From Verrucomicrobiia bacterium (GTDB taxonomy: Bacteria > Verrucomicrobiota > Verrucomicrobiia > Limisphaerales > JADLHS01): a stretch of 38,389 nt of DNA. The stretch lies in contig WYBW01000102.1 in the NCBI GenBank assembly GCA_011525685.1, positions 1 through 38,389 of the forward strand. Direction: 5' to 3'. Within the stretch, counting starts at the first letter, position 1. Each line of letters opens with the position of its first letter. Positions 1-7,772 of this stretch are shown piece after piece. A program made the translations under genes and the position numbers. Under the pieces are notes generated by a model. It was not told the origin of the DNA. It made no database searches and saw only the letters and a program-made list of their open reading frames with translations.

Positions 1-2058
1 AAGGCCCAAGCGCGGTCACAAACAGCGGCGCCGCTTCGCGCTGGGCGGTTGCATTTTCAGAATTCGCCATGTGGGCACGCACAAAAATCAAACGGTTCAA
101 AAAATCAGCCGATGTTCAGAGGTCTCGGAATATTAATCGTAAGCAATAACAGCCCTGAAACTGATACGTTCTCGGCTACGACAATCACTGGCACTGGCGG
201 CCTCATAGTTAAAAAGGGAACGGGAACATGGAATGTCACCGGCGCAACTGGCTGGGGAAACTTACGCGTCGAAGCAGGAACCTTTGGCATTGGCGGCGAC
301 AACAGCCTGGGTAATGGCACCCTCACCTTGCAAAGCGGCAAACTCGCCAGCACCAGCGGCACCTCCCGTAATCCAGTCACCACCGCGGTCAACCTTAACG
401 GCGACGCCATCCTTGGCGACGCCGTCAACACTGGCAACCTCACCTTCAGCAGCACTTGCCCCTGGACCATTCAAAATGCCACGCGCCAACTGACCGTGGA
501 CACCATCACTGCCACGATCGGCAGCGTAATAAGTGATGATGGCACGCCGCGTGGACTCATCAAGGCAGGCGGCGGCACCCTCGCCCTCACCGCCACTAAC
601 GCCTACGGCGGTGACACAACCATTCTTGCGGGCACCATAAACATTGACGGCGACGCCACGCTCGGCAATGGAGCAGGAACGCTTCAACTCTCGGGGGGCG
701 CACTCAACACAACCGTCAGCCGCACTCCCAGCACCGACCCGATTGCAAATCCAATCAATGTTGTCTCCAACAGCGCCATCACCACCACCAGCACCGCCGG
801 AAACGTGGATCTCAACCTAACCGGCACACTCGGCGGAACCGGCGGCACACTCATCTTCAGCAATGCAGCCGCAACTGCGGGAGGCGAGTTTCGCCCACGC
901 CTCACGGGTGGAACATTCACAATGTCACAGCCCGTCGTCATCGCGAATCAGCCCAACGGCACCACGCTCCTCTCCGACTTCAACTCCAGCGGCACCACGC
1001 ACACATTCAACGGTGTCATCTCCGGTGATGGAGGTTACAAGCGCACTGCCAGCATCTCTGGCACGGGTGGCGAAACGGTGTTCGCCGCAGCAAATACCTA
1101 TACCGGCACCACCACCATTATTGACGGCACCCTACGCGTAAACGGATCACTCGCCGCCGGCAGTGCTGTCACTGTGGCTGGAGGAACTCTCAGCGGCACA
1201 GGCACCATTTCCGGTCCGGTCACCGTCCAAGCCTCCGGTACCCTCGCTCCCGGAGCATCTATCGGCACTCTAACACTCGATGCCGAGCCAACTCTCGGCG
1301 GCACCACGGTCATGGAAATCAGTAGCCCGGGCAGCGCCGACAAATTGAATGTCACCAGCGGCACCGTGGCATTCGGCGGCACTCTGACCGTTGCCAATAT
1401 TGGCGGCATACTGACAAACGGAAACACCTTTGACCTATTTGATGGCACGTTGTCCGGATCGTTTGCCACGCTAAATCTGCCCAATGGGTCGGCCCACTGG
1501 AACACCAGCGATTTGAACGTCAACGGCACCATCACCTATGTGAACAGCAACCCTGTTGGCAGTAATTTCGGTCTTGGTGTCATGGTCGGCGGTTCGACTC
1601 TCGCCAACGTCTTTGGCAAACACGCTGCCACCACCGACGCCGACGGCGACCCCGTCACCATTACGGCCGTGTCCAGCCCGGCCAACGGCACCGTGAGCAT
1701 CGTGGGAGGATCCAATGTCCTCTACACTTCCACCAACTCTGCGTCGAGCGACAGCTTCACTTACACTCTCAGCGATGGTCTTGGCGGCACAGATACGAAG
1801 ACGATTTCAGTGACGATCAGTTCGCCCGTCGGCTTCAACAAATTGACGGGGCCGGTCAATAACGGCAACGGCACCTTCACCCTCGAATATCTCGGCATCC
1901 CCGGCCTCAACTACGCCCTCGACGAAAGCCCCGACCTTGTTGCGCCCTACAATTGGTTCCCGGTGATCACGAACGCCGCGAGTGAAACGGGAGCCATTTC
2001 CTACACCGTTCCGCTTTCCTATCCATCCGGCTCCTTCCGCACACGCTACGTTCCGTGA
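1..2058 (+). CDS. Autotransporter-associated beta-strand repeat surface protein (5' end outside window)
   Basis: The reading frame is open from the first base, so the gene is taken as truncated by the window edge; internal starts at 49 (TTG) or 112 (ATG) are possible but neither gives a signal peptide. At least three copies of the autotransporter-associated beta-strand repeat are visible as G-T-L...NTYTG-TTI..GTL patterns, for example GGTLALTATNAYGGDTTI and ETVFAAANTYTGTTTI. They are followed by a cadherin/Ig-like segment (about codons 535-600; TDADGDPVTITAVSSPANG and DSFTYTLSDGLGG) and a short C-terminal module ending FRTRYVP that resembles tails of other verrucomicrobial secreted proteins. 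No beta-barrel transporter domain and no PEP-CTERM tail are present. It is probably an extracellular repetitive adhesin or matrix protein; the exact role is unknown. The first roughly 40 codons do not look like beta-strand repeat. Confidence 0.75.
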   Translation, partial: KAQARSQTAAPLRAGRLHFQNSPCGHAQKSNGSKNQPMFRGLGILIVSNNSPETDTFSATTITGTGGLIVKKGTGTWNVTGATGWGNLRVEAGTFGIGGDNSLGNGTLTLQSGKLASTSGTSRNPVTTAVNLNGDAILGDAVNTGNLTFSSTCPWTIQNATRQLTVDTITATIGSVISDDGTPRGLIKAGGGTLALTATNAYGGDTTILAGTINIDGDATLGNGAGTLQLSGGALNTTVSRTPSTDPIANPINVVSNSAITTTSTAGNVDLNLTGTLGGTGGTLIFSNAAATAGGEFRPRLTGGTFTMSQPVVIANQPNGTTLLSDFNSSGTTHTFNGVISGDGGYKRTASISGTGGETVFAAANTYTGTTTIIDGTLRVNGSLAAGSAVTVAGGTLSGTGTISGPVTVQASGTLAPGASIGTLTLDAEPTLGGTTVMEISSPGSADKLNVTSGTVAFGGTLTVANIGGILTNGNTFDLFDGTLSGSFATLNLPNGSAHWNTSDLNVNGTITYVNSNPVGSNFGLGVMVGGSTLANVFGKHAATTDADGDPVTITAVSSPANGTVSIVGGSNVLYTSTNSASSDSFTYTLSDGLGGTDTKTISVTISSPVGFNKLTGPVNNGNGTFTLEYLGIPGLNYALDESPDLVAPYNWFPVITNAASETGAISYTVPLSYPSGSFRTRYVP

Positions 2059-2101
2059 GCAATGAACCCTGAAATACCAAACCTCAGAACCCTGAGTGAT
2101 T

Positions 2102-2764
2102 ATGAAACTGAAAAACTTTCTCCTGCTCGGAACGATCCTGACCTGGGCTATTAATACGGAGGCGGTGATCTACTCGACCAACTGGAGCGGCGGCTTTGTC
2201 AACGGGACAACGATTCCGGACAACAACCTCTCCGGCTGGAGCGACACCCGCAACGTCAGCACAATGCCCGCCGGAACACTTATGGGCGTTGCCGTGGATA
2301 TACACGTGGCCAGCGGTTGGGCTGGTGATCTCTACGCATATTTGGTGCACAGCTCTGGATTCGCAGTATTACTGGATCGCGTGGGCTCGCCCGGCCTGCC
2401 CTTCGGCTACGGTGCTGGCAATTTGAACATCACCCTCGCTGACGATGGCTTCAATGGCGGAACCTACAACGGCATCCACACCTACGGCGGTGGCAACACG
2501 TCACTGACAACGTGGAATCCCGATAACTCCGGCACGACGTCTTCACCCGGAAGCTTAGGATCATTTCTCAGCACGAGTCCAAACGGAACGTGGAGCTTGT
2601 TCGTCGCCGACCTGAGCAGCGGCGGCGTGACCACCGTGCAGAACTGGGGCTTGCAAATGGACATCGTCGCCGTGCCCGAAGTCGAGACGTGGGTGGCTGC
2701 GGCATTGGCGGGAGCCTTTGGGGCATTCTGGCTGAACCGGCAAATCTGGGGCCGCAAAGCCTGA
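2102..2764 (+). CDS. Secreted P-domain-like protein with PEP-CTERM-like tail
   Basis: A 220-residue protein. ATG 2102 is chosen over GTG 2096 because it starts a clean signal peptide (MKLKNFLLLGTILTWA, cleavage near NTEA). The middle (about residues 25-185) resembles the proprotein-convertase P-domain fold: SGWSDTRNVS, GDLYAYLVHSSG, NGTWSLFVADLSSGG and VQNWGLQMD are typical beta-jelly-roll strands. The C-terminus has a PEP-CTERM-like sorting signal: VPEVETW, a hydrophobic stretch of about 16 residues, then RQIWGRKA. The usual P-E-P is replaced by V-P-E-V. An exosortase would normally process such tails; none is encoded here. It follows the beta-strand-repeat gene by 43 bp, so the two may be co-transcribed. 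A small hairpin (CTCAG/CTGAG, 2083-2096) sits just before the start codon. The specific function is unknown. Confidence 0.72.
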   Translation: MKLKNFLLLGTILTWAINTEAVIYSTNWSGGFVNGTTIPDNNLSGWSDTRNVSTMPAGTLMGVAVDIHVASGWAGDLYAYLVHSSGFAVLLDRVGSPGLPFGYGAGNLNITLADDGFNGGTYNGIHTYGGGNTSLTTWNPDNSGTTSSPGSLGSFLSTSPNGTWSLFVADLSSGGVTTVQNWGLQMDIVAVPEVETWVAAALAGAFGAFWLNRQIWGRKA

Positions 2765-2951
2765 GTCTTTGGTTGTTTAGTAGGTTGGGTATACTGGGAG
2801 CCTCCCAAGGGTCTCATCGGAAGTCAGACTGAAACTGATCAAGTCACTTGGCGCTTCGCTAGCGGCCTTGCGACGTGTGCAAAGTGCCCTCAAACAATAA
2901 TGATTTCTTTGTGTTTCATCAACTAATCACACCCCACACCCTAATCATCCC

Positions 2952-5342
2952 ATGAACATCCACATGACCAAATACCTCTCCGGCCTCTTTGTCGTATTGA
3001 TTGGCTTCTGCGGTCTACTGCAACCGGTGCAGGCCCAGCAGCCACAGAGCATTTTCGGCGACGGCTTTGATTACTCAGGTTGGAATTCAGGTGCGACGAA
3101 GATGAGCAATGTCTGGTCCGCAGTCAGCGGCACCACTCCCACCTTGGTCACGAACGGCATCGCGCCGAATCCCGCCACTTACATCACGCTCGGCAATGGC
3201 GTGATCTCCGCGAACTTGAGCCGCACGCTGACGACGGACTGGACACTTTCCATGAGCGTCCTCCACACGGCCGCTTCCAGGTCGCAAAAAGTTTCCCTCT
3301 TCAACGCCGCCGGCACGCAGGGTTACGGCTTGGTCTGGAACTCATCCACAGGTGGCAACGGCCTGGTCAACATCGTCAAATACAACGTTACCGCGCCGCT
3401 GCTTTACAACACGGCGGGCACCTCGCTGACCACGGCAGTCAATTCCGGCCACGGCATCACGAACGCGCCGTTCGCGCTAATCCAGCTCATGTGGGAATCG
3501 GACACGCATACGCTGACGCTATACGTTGACGGCGTGCAAAAAGGTTCCGTGGTGGATACTGCTTATGCATCGTTCTCAAAGATTTTTGTCGCAGGCAACA
3601 CGAGCGGCTGGTTTGACAACGCCAGCGTCACCACGCCGGGCGGCGCGCTGGTTCCGTTCGTCACCTACGAGGCAGAGGCCGCCACGAAATCCGCCGGGGT
3701 CACGACCACGGCCCTCACTTCGGCCAACCTCGTCAGCACCGGCACCAGCGACGTGCCGATGGTGGAAGCCTCCGGTCGTGCGTATGCATCGCTCACAGCT
3801 TCGGGGCAGTCGCTTACCTTCAATGTTGTCAAGGCGGCCAACACCATCGTCGTCCGCCACCGCGTTCCCTACGTTTCGCCTTACAATACCAAGGCCGGGC
3901 CGGGCGCCTCGCTGCACCTTTATGTGAACAGTGAAGCCACGCCACGCACCATCGCCCAGGTTGTCCTCACCGCCGCGGGCGAGGCGCTGACGGGAAACAA
4001 TTATCTGGCGCTGAGTTCTTATCACAACCAGACCAACACCGCTTATTGGGAGGAAACGCGCGCTTGGATCGGCGGGGCAGGTTTGAATCCCGGCGATACA
4101 GTGAAGCTGAAGGTGGACGCGGGCGACGCGGGGATTCCCTACGACATTGATTGCATTGATCTTGAACTGGTTGGTGCCGCACTCGCGCAACCGGCAAACA
4201 CGCTTTCCGTCCTGAGCTACGGCGCGCTGGGTGACGGCGTGCATGATGACAAGGCCTCAATCCAAAGCTGCATTAACGCCGCGCAGACGATGGGGAAAAA
4301 TGTCTGGATTCCGTCAGGCATGTTCAACATCAGTGGCCAGCTCGTTCTGCCAGGCGGCGTCAAAGTGTTCGGCGCGGGAATGTGGTATACCGAAATATAC
4401 GGCACGGTGGTCAGCTCCACCTGTCCGGGATTCTCCCTCAATGGAACCGGCAGCGAAGTTCATGATCTCTACATTGACAGTGCGGTGAGCACATCGCGCG
4501 CAAATTCCGGCGGTAAATTCAGCGGCACCACGCCCAATTTCTGGGTCATCGAAAATGTCTGGATGACGCACAGCAGCTTGTTTTGCTGGATGGATTCCGC
4601 CAACAACGGCCTCGTCCGCAGTTGCCGCTCGCGGTTCACCTATGCCGATGGCATCCATCTCGACACGCATTGCGCCACTAACACCATCGTGAACTGCCAT
4701 GTCCGTGGCGCGGGTGACGATGGTATCGCCGTGCTCTCCGACACCAAATACACAAACGGCCCCTCGCACGACAACATCGTCATCTACAACACGGTGGTGG
4801 CGAATTGGTTTGGGTCGAATTGCAGCCTGGACGGCGGCTACAACAATCTGATCGCCTACAATTATTTCGCCGACAGTTGCCTGAGCGGAAGCTTCATTAT
4901 CAACATGACCTCCGCCTATCCGAAGTATAACACCACGGGCGCGACGATCGAGGGCAACACCATCGTGCGCGGCGGCGGCAACACCGGCGGCCAGAAACGC
5001 GGGGCCATCTGGCTGCTCGCGACGACGGGATCGCCGACGAACTCTCCCGTCATCACCGGCGTCACGTTCAATGGCAATTACCTCACAAACTCCCTATGGC
5101 GCGGCGTTCACTACGCAAACGTCACGGGTAACCAAACCACTTCAGTGACCTACAGCAACACCACCATCAGCGGCACGATGGATCCGGCCGGCGTCGGATT
5201 TCTCATCGGCATAGGAGCGAAAGGCGCGGGCGCATTTAACAACAACACAGTGAGCGTTCCTGGCAACGCCTACACCAACTACTCCACCGCCACCTTCACC
5301 GGCAGCGGCAGCGGGAACGTGCCCACGTTTTTGTTCCCGTGA
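2952..5342 (+). CDS. Secreted right-handed beta-helix glycosidase, GH87-like, with CBM-like domain
   Basis: A 796-residue exported protein; the signal peptide runs to about residue 29 (LLQPVQA). Residues 30-235 look like a concanavalin/LamG-type beta sandwich. Residues 237-410 form a CBM35-like module beginning YEAEAATKS. From about 418 a parallel beta-helix starts with the pectate-lyase-superfamily signature VLSYGALGDGVHDD. Three aspartates at D566 (FTYADGIHL) and D589/D590 (GAGDDGIAV) are spaced 23 and 24 residues apart, the arrangement I recall for the catalytic Asp triad of GH87 (mycodextranase/alpha-1,3-glucanase). The same motif set recurs in the paralogue at 19552-21492. It most likely cleaves an alpha-glucan or related glycan outside the cell or in the periplasm. 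A pectate lyase or another GH28-clan-like activity is the alternative. It stands alone on its strand and faces the FAD oxidoreductase gene tail to tail. Confidence 0.72.
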   Translation: MNIHMTKYLSGLFVVLIGFCGLLQPVQAQQPQSIFGDGFDYSGWNSGATKMSNVWSAVSGTTPTLVTNGIAPNPATYITLGNGVISANLSRTLTTDWTLSMSVLHTAASRSQKVSLFNAAGTQGYGLVWNSSTGGNGLVNIVKYNVTAPLLYNTAGTSLTTAVNSGHGITNAPFALIQLMWESDTHTLTLYVDGVQKGSVVDTAYASFSKIFVAGNTSGWFDNASVTTPGGALVPFVTYEAEAATKSAGVTTTALTSANLVSTGTSDVPMVEASGRAYASLTASGQSLTFNVVKAANTIVVRHRVPYVSPYNTKAGPGASLHLYVNSEATPRTIAQVVLTAAGEALTGNNYLALSSYHNQTNTAYWEETRAWIGGAGLNPGDTVKLKVDAGDAGIPYDIDCIDLELVGAALAQPANTLSVLSYGALGDGVHDDKASIQSCINAAQTMGKNVWIPSGMFNISGQLVLPGGVKVFGAGMWYTEIYGTVVSSTCPGFSLNGTGSEVHDLYIDSAVSTSRANSGGKFSGTTPNFWVIENVWMTHSSLFCWMDSANNGLVRSCRSRFTYADGIHLDTHCATNTIVNCHVRGAGDDGIAVLSDTKYTNGPSHDNIVIYNTVVANWFGSNCSLDGGYNNLIAYNYFADSCLSGSFIINMTSAYPKYNTTGATIEGNTIVRGGGNTGGQKRGAIWLLATTGSPTNSPVITGVTFNGNYLTNSLWRGVHYANVTGNQTTSVTYSNTTISGTMDPAGVGFLIGIGAKGAGAFNNNTVSVPGNAYTNYSTATFTGSGSGNVPTFLFP

Positions 5343-5370
5343 ATTCAAACCAAGCTCCAAAGTTAGCCGG

Positions 5371-5393
5371 CCGCTGGTTGATGTAGGCAGCGG
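5371..5393. terminator. Weak hairpin between convergent genes
   Basis: CCGCTG (5371-5376) and CAGCGG (5388-5393) can pair across an 11-nt loop in the 120-bp gap between the two convergent stops. There is no T tract, so a terminator role is only a guess from position. Confidence 0.25.
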
Positions 5394-5462
5394 TCGCAGC
5401 TGTGGGTGCATCATGGAACTGCCCCAATGGCTTGGCTATAGCTGCCCAAACGGTGGCCGTGT

Positions 5463-7772
5463 TTATCGAGCTTCACTGTAACACCTGACCGCTAGAAGAG
5501 CGGCGGGAATACTGGGTGCCGGAGCATGCAGCTTGAGAACAAGCTGTCTGGTAACCATCGGCTTCGGAAGGCGGACCGAACAATGCGTCTGGTGATTGTC
5601 GTCGCACTGAAACACGAGCGCGCCGGTGTCATCTAGGATTTCAAATCGCTGCACACAAAAGGGCATGACGCGCTCAGGATGCCCCAACAGGACGGATTCC
5701 ATCGGATGATCAAAGTCGGTGTCAAAGCTGAGCTCGATGCAGGTGATGCTTTGCGCCGATGGCCAGGAAATCGTCAGGGTTGGCGCGGCATCAGTGAATG
5801 CGGCGACCCAAGCATTGGGTTGATTCGTCGGACGGGCAATTCCATTCCTCAGATTCGCCGCGCTGAACACGTCCAACGACGGGCTGAGCTTGAGTGCAAA
5901 GTTCTTTCCTTCTGGACGGCGCAAAGGCGTCCAGAAATCAAACGAATCAATGCCGATGTCCGGCGGCGGCGTTTGTCGGGAAGATTTGGCCACGGCTTTG
6001 TTCCCATTATGGCAAACAGACAAAATCCCGGTGACACGCTGATCGCTCAGAGCAATGCTGACGGCTTCGTTCTTGAACAGGCAAACGAACGCGTAACGAA
6101 CCGCGTCCGTCGCACAGTCAAAGTTCAGTTTGAGGCGCTGGCCGTTGCCAGCAGATAGCTTCAGCGTCTGCGTGGCCAATGTCACGTCAGGCGTGTGGTT
6201 CTCCGGCTTGCTGCTGACGCGCAATTCGACGCGCAGATCGGTGGCGTTCGCCACATCTGCGATGAGTTCAATTTCAGGGATCCTGCCGGGACGAACAGGA
6301 ATCATCATAGCCCACGACCTCTTCAGTTGCAGAGTTGTGCCGTCTGGCCTGAATTCACTCAAATGGAGTTCACTCGACGCGGTTAAGGTTGCACCTCGCA
6401 CCAGGTCCTCGGAATCGTTCAAGGCGACGCCCGGAACGAACTGGCCGATACGCAACAATTCGGTTTGCAACATCGCAATATTATCCGGCCTAGTAAAGTC
6501 GCGCGGTTTCAGACCGTGACGGCAACAGAGCATCGCCGCGAGGGCGACCGCCTGAGCGCCATGACCACATGTGCCCATGACGCGCGTCGAACCAAACGCA
6601 ATGTGTGTCGCGCTGATGATCCTTCCGGCGAGAAACAGATTGCTGATATTGCGGCTGTAGAGGCAACGGAAGGGAATTTGATAAACGCCCTTGCTGTGCC
6701 ATTGCGTGCAACCGGATTTCTCACTGAACACGCCCTCCGGTGGATGCAGGTCAACCGCCCAGCCACCGAACGACACGGCGTCGTCATGGCGGTGCTGCTC
6801 TACGATGTCCTGCTGCGTGAGAATATAGTCACCCTCGAAGCGGCGGCTCTCGCGTTTACCGGGAATCGTGCTGACCCATTCGAGCGTCAGGTTCTCCGCT
6901 TCGGGAAACAGTCCGGAATTTTTGATGTGGTTCCAAACGCCATACACGACTTTCCACAGTTCCCACTTGATCACTTCCGCGTCGTGAATGGTGTCCTTTA
7001 ACCCACCCCACTCGATCCACCACAGCCGGCAGCCATAATCTCCGGCATTGAAATCTCGCCAGCGCGGCACCTGCTTGATGTCTTTCAATGCAAACGCAGG
7101 CGGCACGAACTTCACCGGGCGGCCGGTGTCCTTGGAATAAAAATACATCGAGTGGCCGAGCAATTCCTGCGCGGGCCGAACGGGAGCAAGCTGCTCGCCG
7201 AACTCTGCGCGTGACTCTACGCCCATGCGAAACGCCGCGCCGGACAGGAACCCAACGATTCCGTCGCCTGACGCATCGCAGAAGAATCGCGCGGCGATAT
7301 TGTATTCGGTCGAGTTCTGCGAACAAAACGCGGTGACGGAGCCGATCGTTTCAGGATCGTGCTTGTGGACGTTGTAAACCGCGGTGTTCAGCAGCAACGT
7401 GATGTTCGGCTCGGCGACCACCTTTTCGAGCAGGATGGTATCGAGAATCAGTGGATTCCCTTCGGGGTTCCGGAAGACATTTTCCACCATGATTTCATCC
7501 ACCACACCACCTTCGCGCGCCCAGCGATTATTGTTTCCCATGTGCGAGGTCGCACCCAGAATCCACAACCTCACCTCGCTGGAGGCATTGCCGCCAAGAA
7601 CCGGGCGGTCCTGCACGAGCACAATTTTCAGCCCCGCCCGCGCCGCCGTAATAGCGCAACAAGCACCCGCCAGACCGCCACCGATCACCGCAAGATCGCC
7701 GGTGAGCGAAATGCGCTTCAACTCACGTGCGGCGCCGCCGGCTGGAGGTTGCAAATTCATTTTATCTGTCAT
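5463..7772 (-). CDS. FAD-dependent oxidoreductase (FAD_oxidored family)
   Basis: A 769-residue protein. The N-terminal Rossmann motif AVIGGGLAGACCAITAARAG (about residues 28-47) and the following RPVLGGNASSEVRLW are typical of the FAD_oxidored family (PF12831), as is FGSTRVMGTCGHGAQA further on. The last ~150 residues look like a beta-sandwich of the F5/8-type carbohydrate-binding kind. No signal peptide is seen, so it is probably cytoplasmic. ATG 7772 gives an 11-nt overlap with the GH31 stop; ATG 7760, one base after that stop, is equally plausible, and GTG 7787 is less so. Either way translation is coupled to GH31. Members of this family are common in verrucomicrobial and planctomycete glycan clusters, but their substrates are mostly unknown; oxidation of a sugar or uronate released by the neighbouring enzymes is an inference. 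Confidence 0.82.
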   Translation of the reverse strand: MTDKMNLQPPAGGAARELKRISLTGDLAVIGGGLAGACCAITAARAGLKIVLVQDRPVLGGNASSEVRLWILGATSHMGNNNRWAREGGVVDEIMVENVFRNPEGNPLILDTILLEKVVAEPNITLLLNTAVYNVHKHDPETIGSVTAFCSQNSTEYNIAARFFCDASGDGIVGFLSGAAFRMGVESRAEFGEQLAPVRPAQELLGHSMYFYSKDTGRPVKFVPPAFALKDIKQVPRWRDFNAGDYGCRLWWIEWGGLKDTIHDAEVIKWELWKVVYGVWNHIKNSGLFPEAENLTLEWVSTIPGKRESRRFEGDYILTQQDIVEQHRHDDAVSFGGWAVDLHPPEGVFSEKSGCTQWHSKGVYQIPFRCLYSRNISNLFLAGRIISATHIAFGSTRVMGTCGHGAQAVALAAMLCCRHGLKPRDFTRPDNIAMLQTELLRIGQFVPGVALNDSEDLVRGATLTASSELHLSEFRPDGTTLQLKRSWAMMIPVRPGRIPEIELIADVANATDLRVELRVSSKPENHTPDVTLATQTLKLSAGNGQRLKLNFDCATDAVRYAFVCLFKNEAVSIALSDQRVTGILSVCHNGNKAVAKSSRQTPPPDIGIDSFDFWTPLRRPEGKNFALKLSPSLDVFSAANLRNGIARPTNQPNAWVAAFTDAAPTLTISWPSAQSITCIELSFDTDFDHPMESVLLGHPERVMPFCVQRFEILDDTGALVFQCDDNHQTHCSVRLPKPMVTRQLVLKLHAPAPSIPAALLAVRCYSEAR

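Noticed and set aside
24..35. Perfect palindrome AGCGGCGCCGCT at the window start
   Set aside because: Short G+C-only palindromes are expected by chance in this composition and it lies within an open reading frame.
2795..2807. TGGGAG-C-CTCCCA as a terminator after the PEP-CTERM-like gene
   Set aside because: A one-base spacer leaves no stable loop and there is no T tract.
2900..2911. ATGATTTCTTTG, identical over 12 bases to part of the element at 16607-16633, upstream of the first GH87-like gene
   Set aside because: Both TGCG boxes and the GAAA arm are missing and the orientation to the gene is opposite, so it is not called a fourth site; a matrix scan would be needed.
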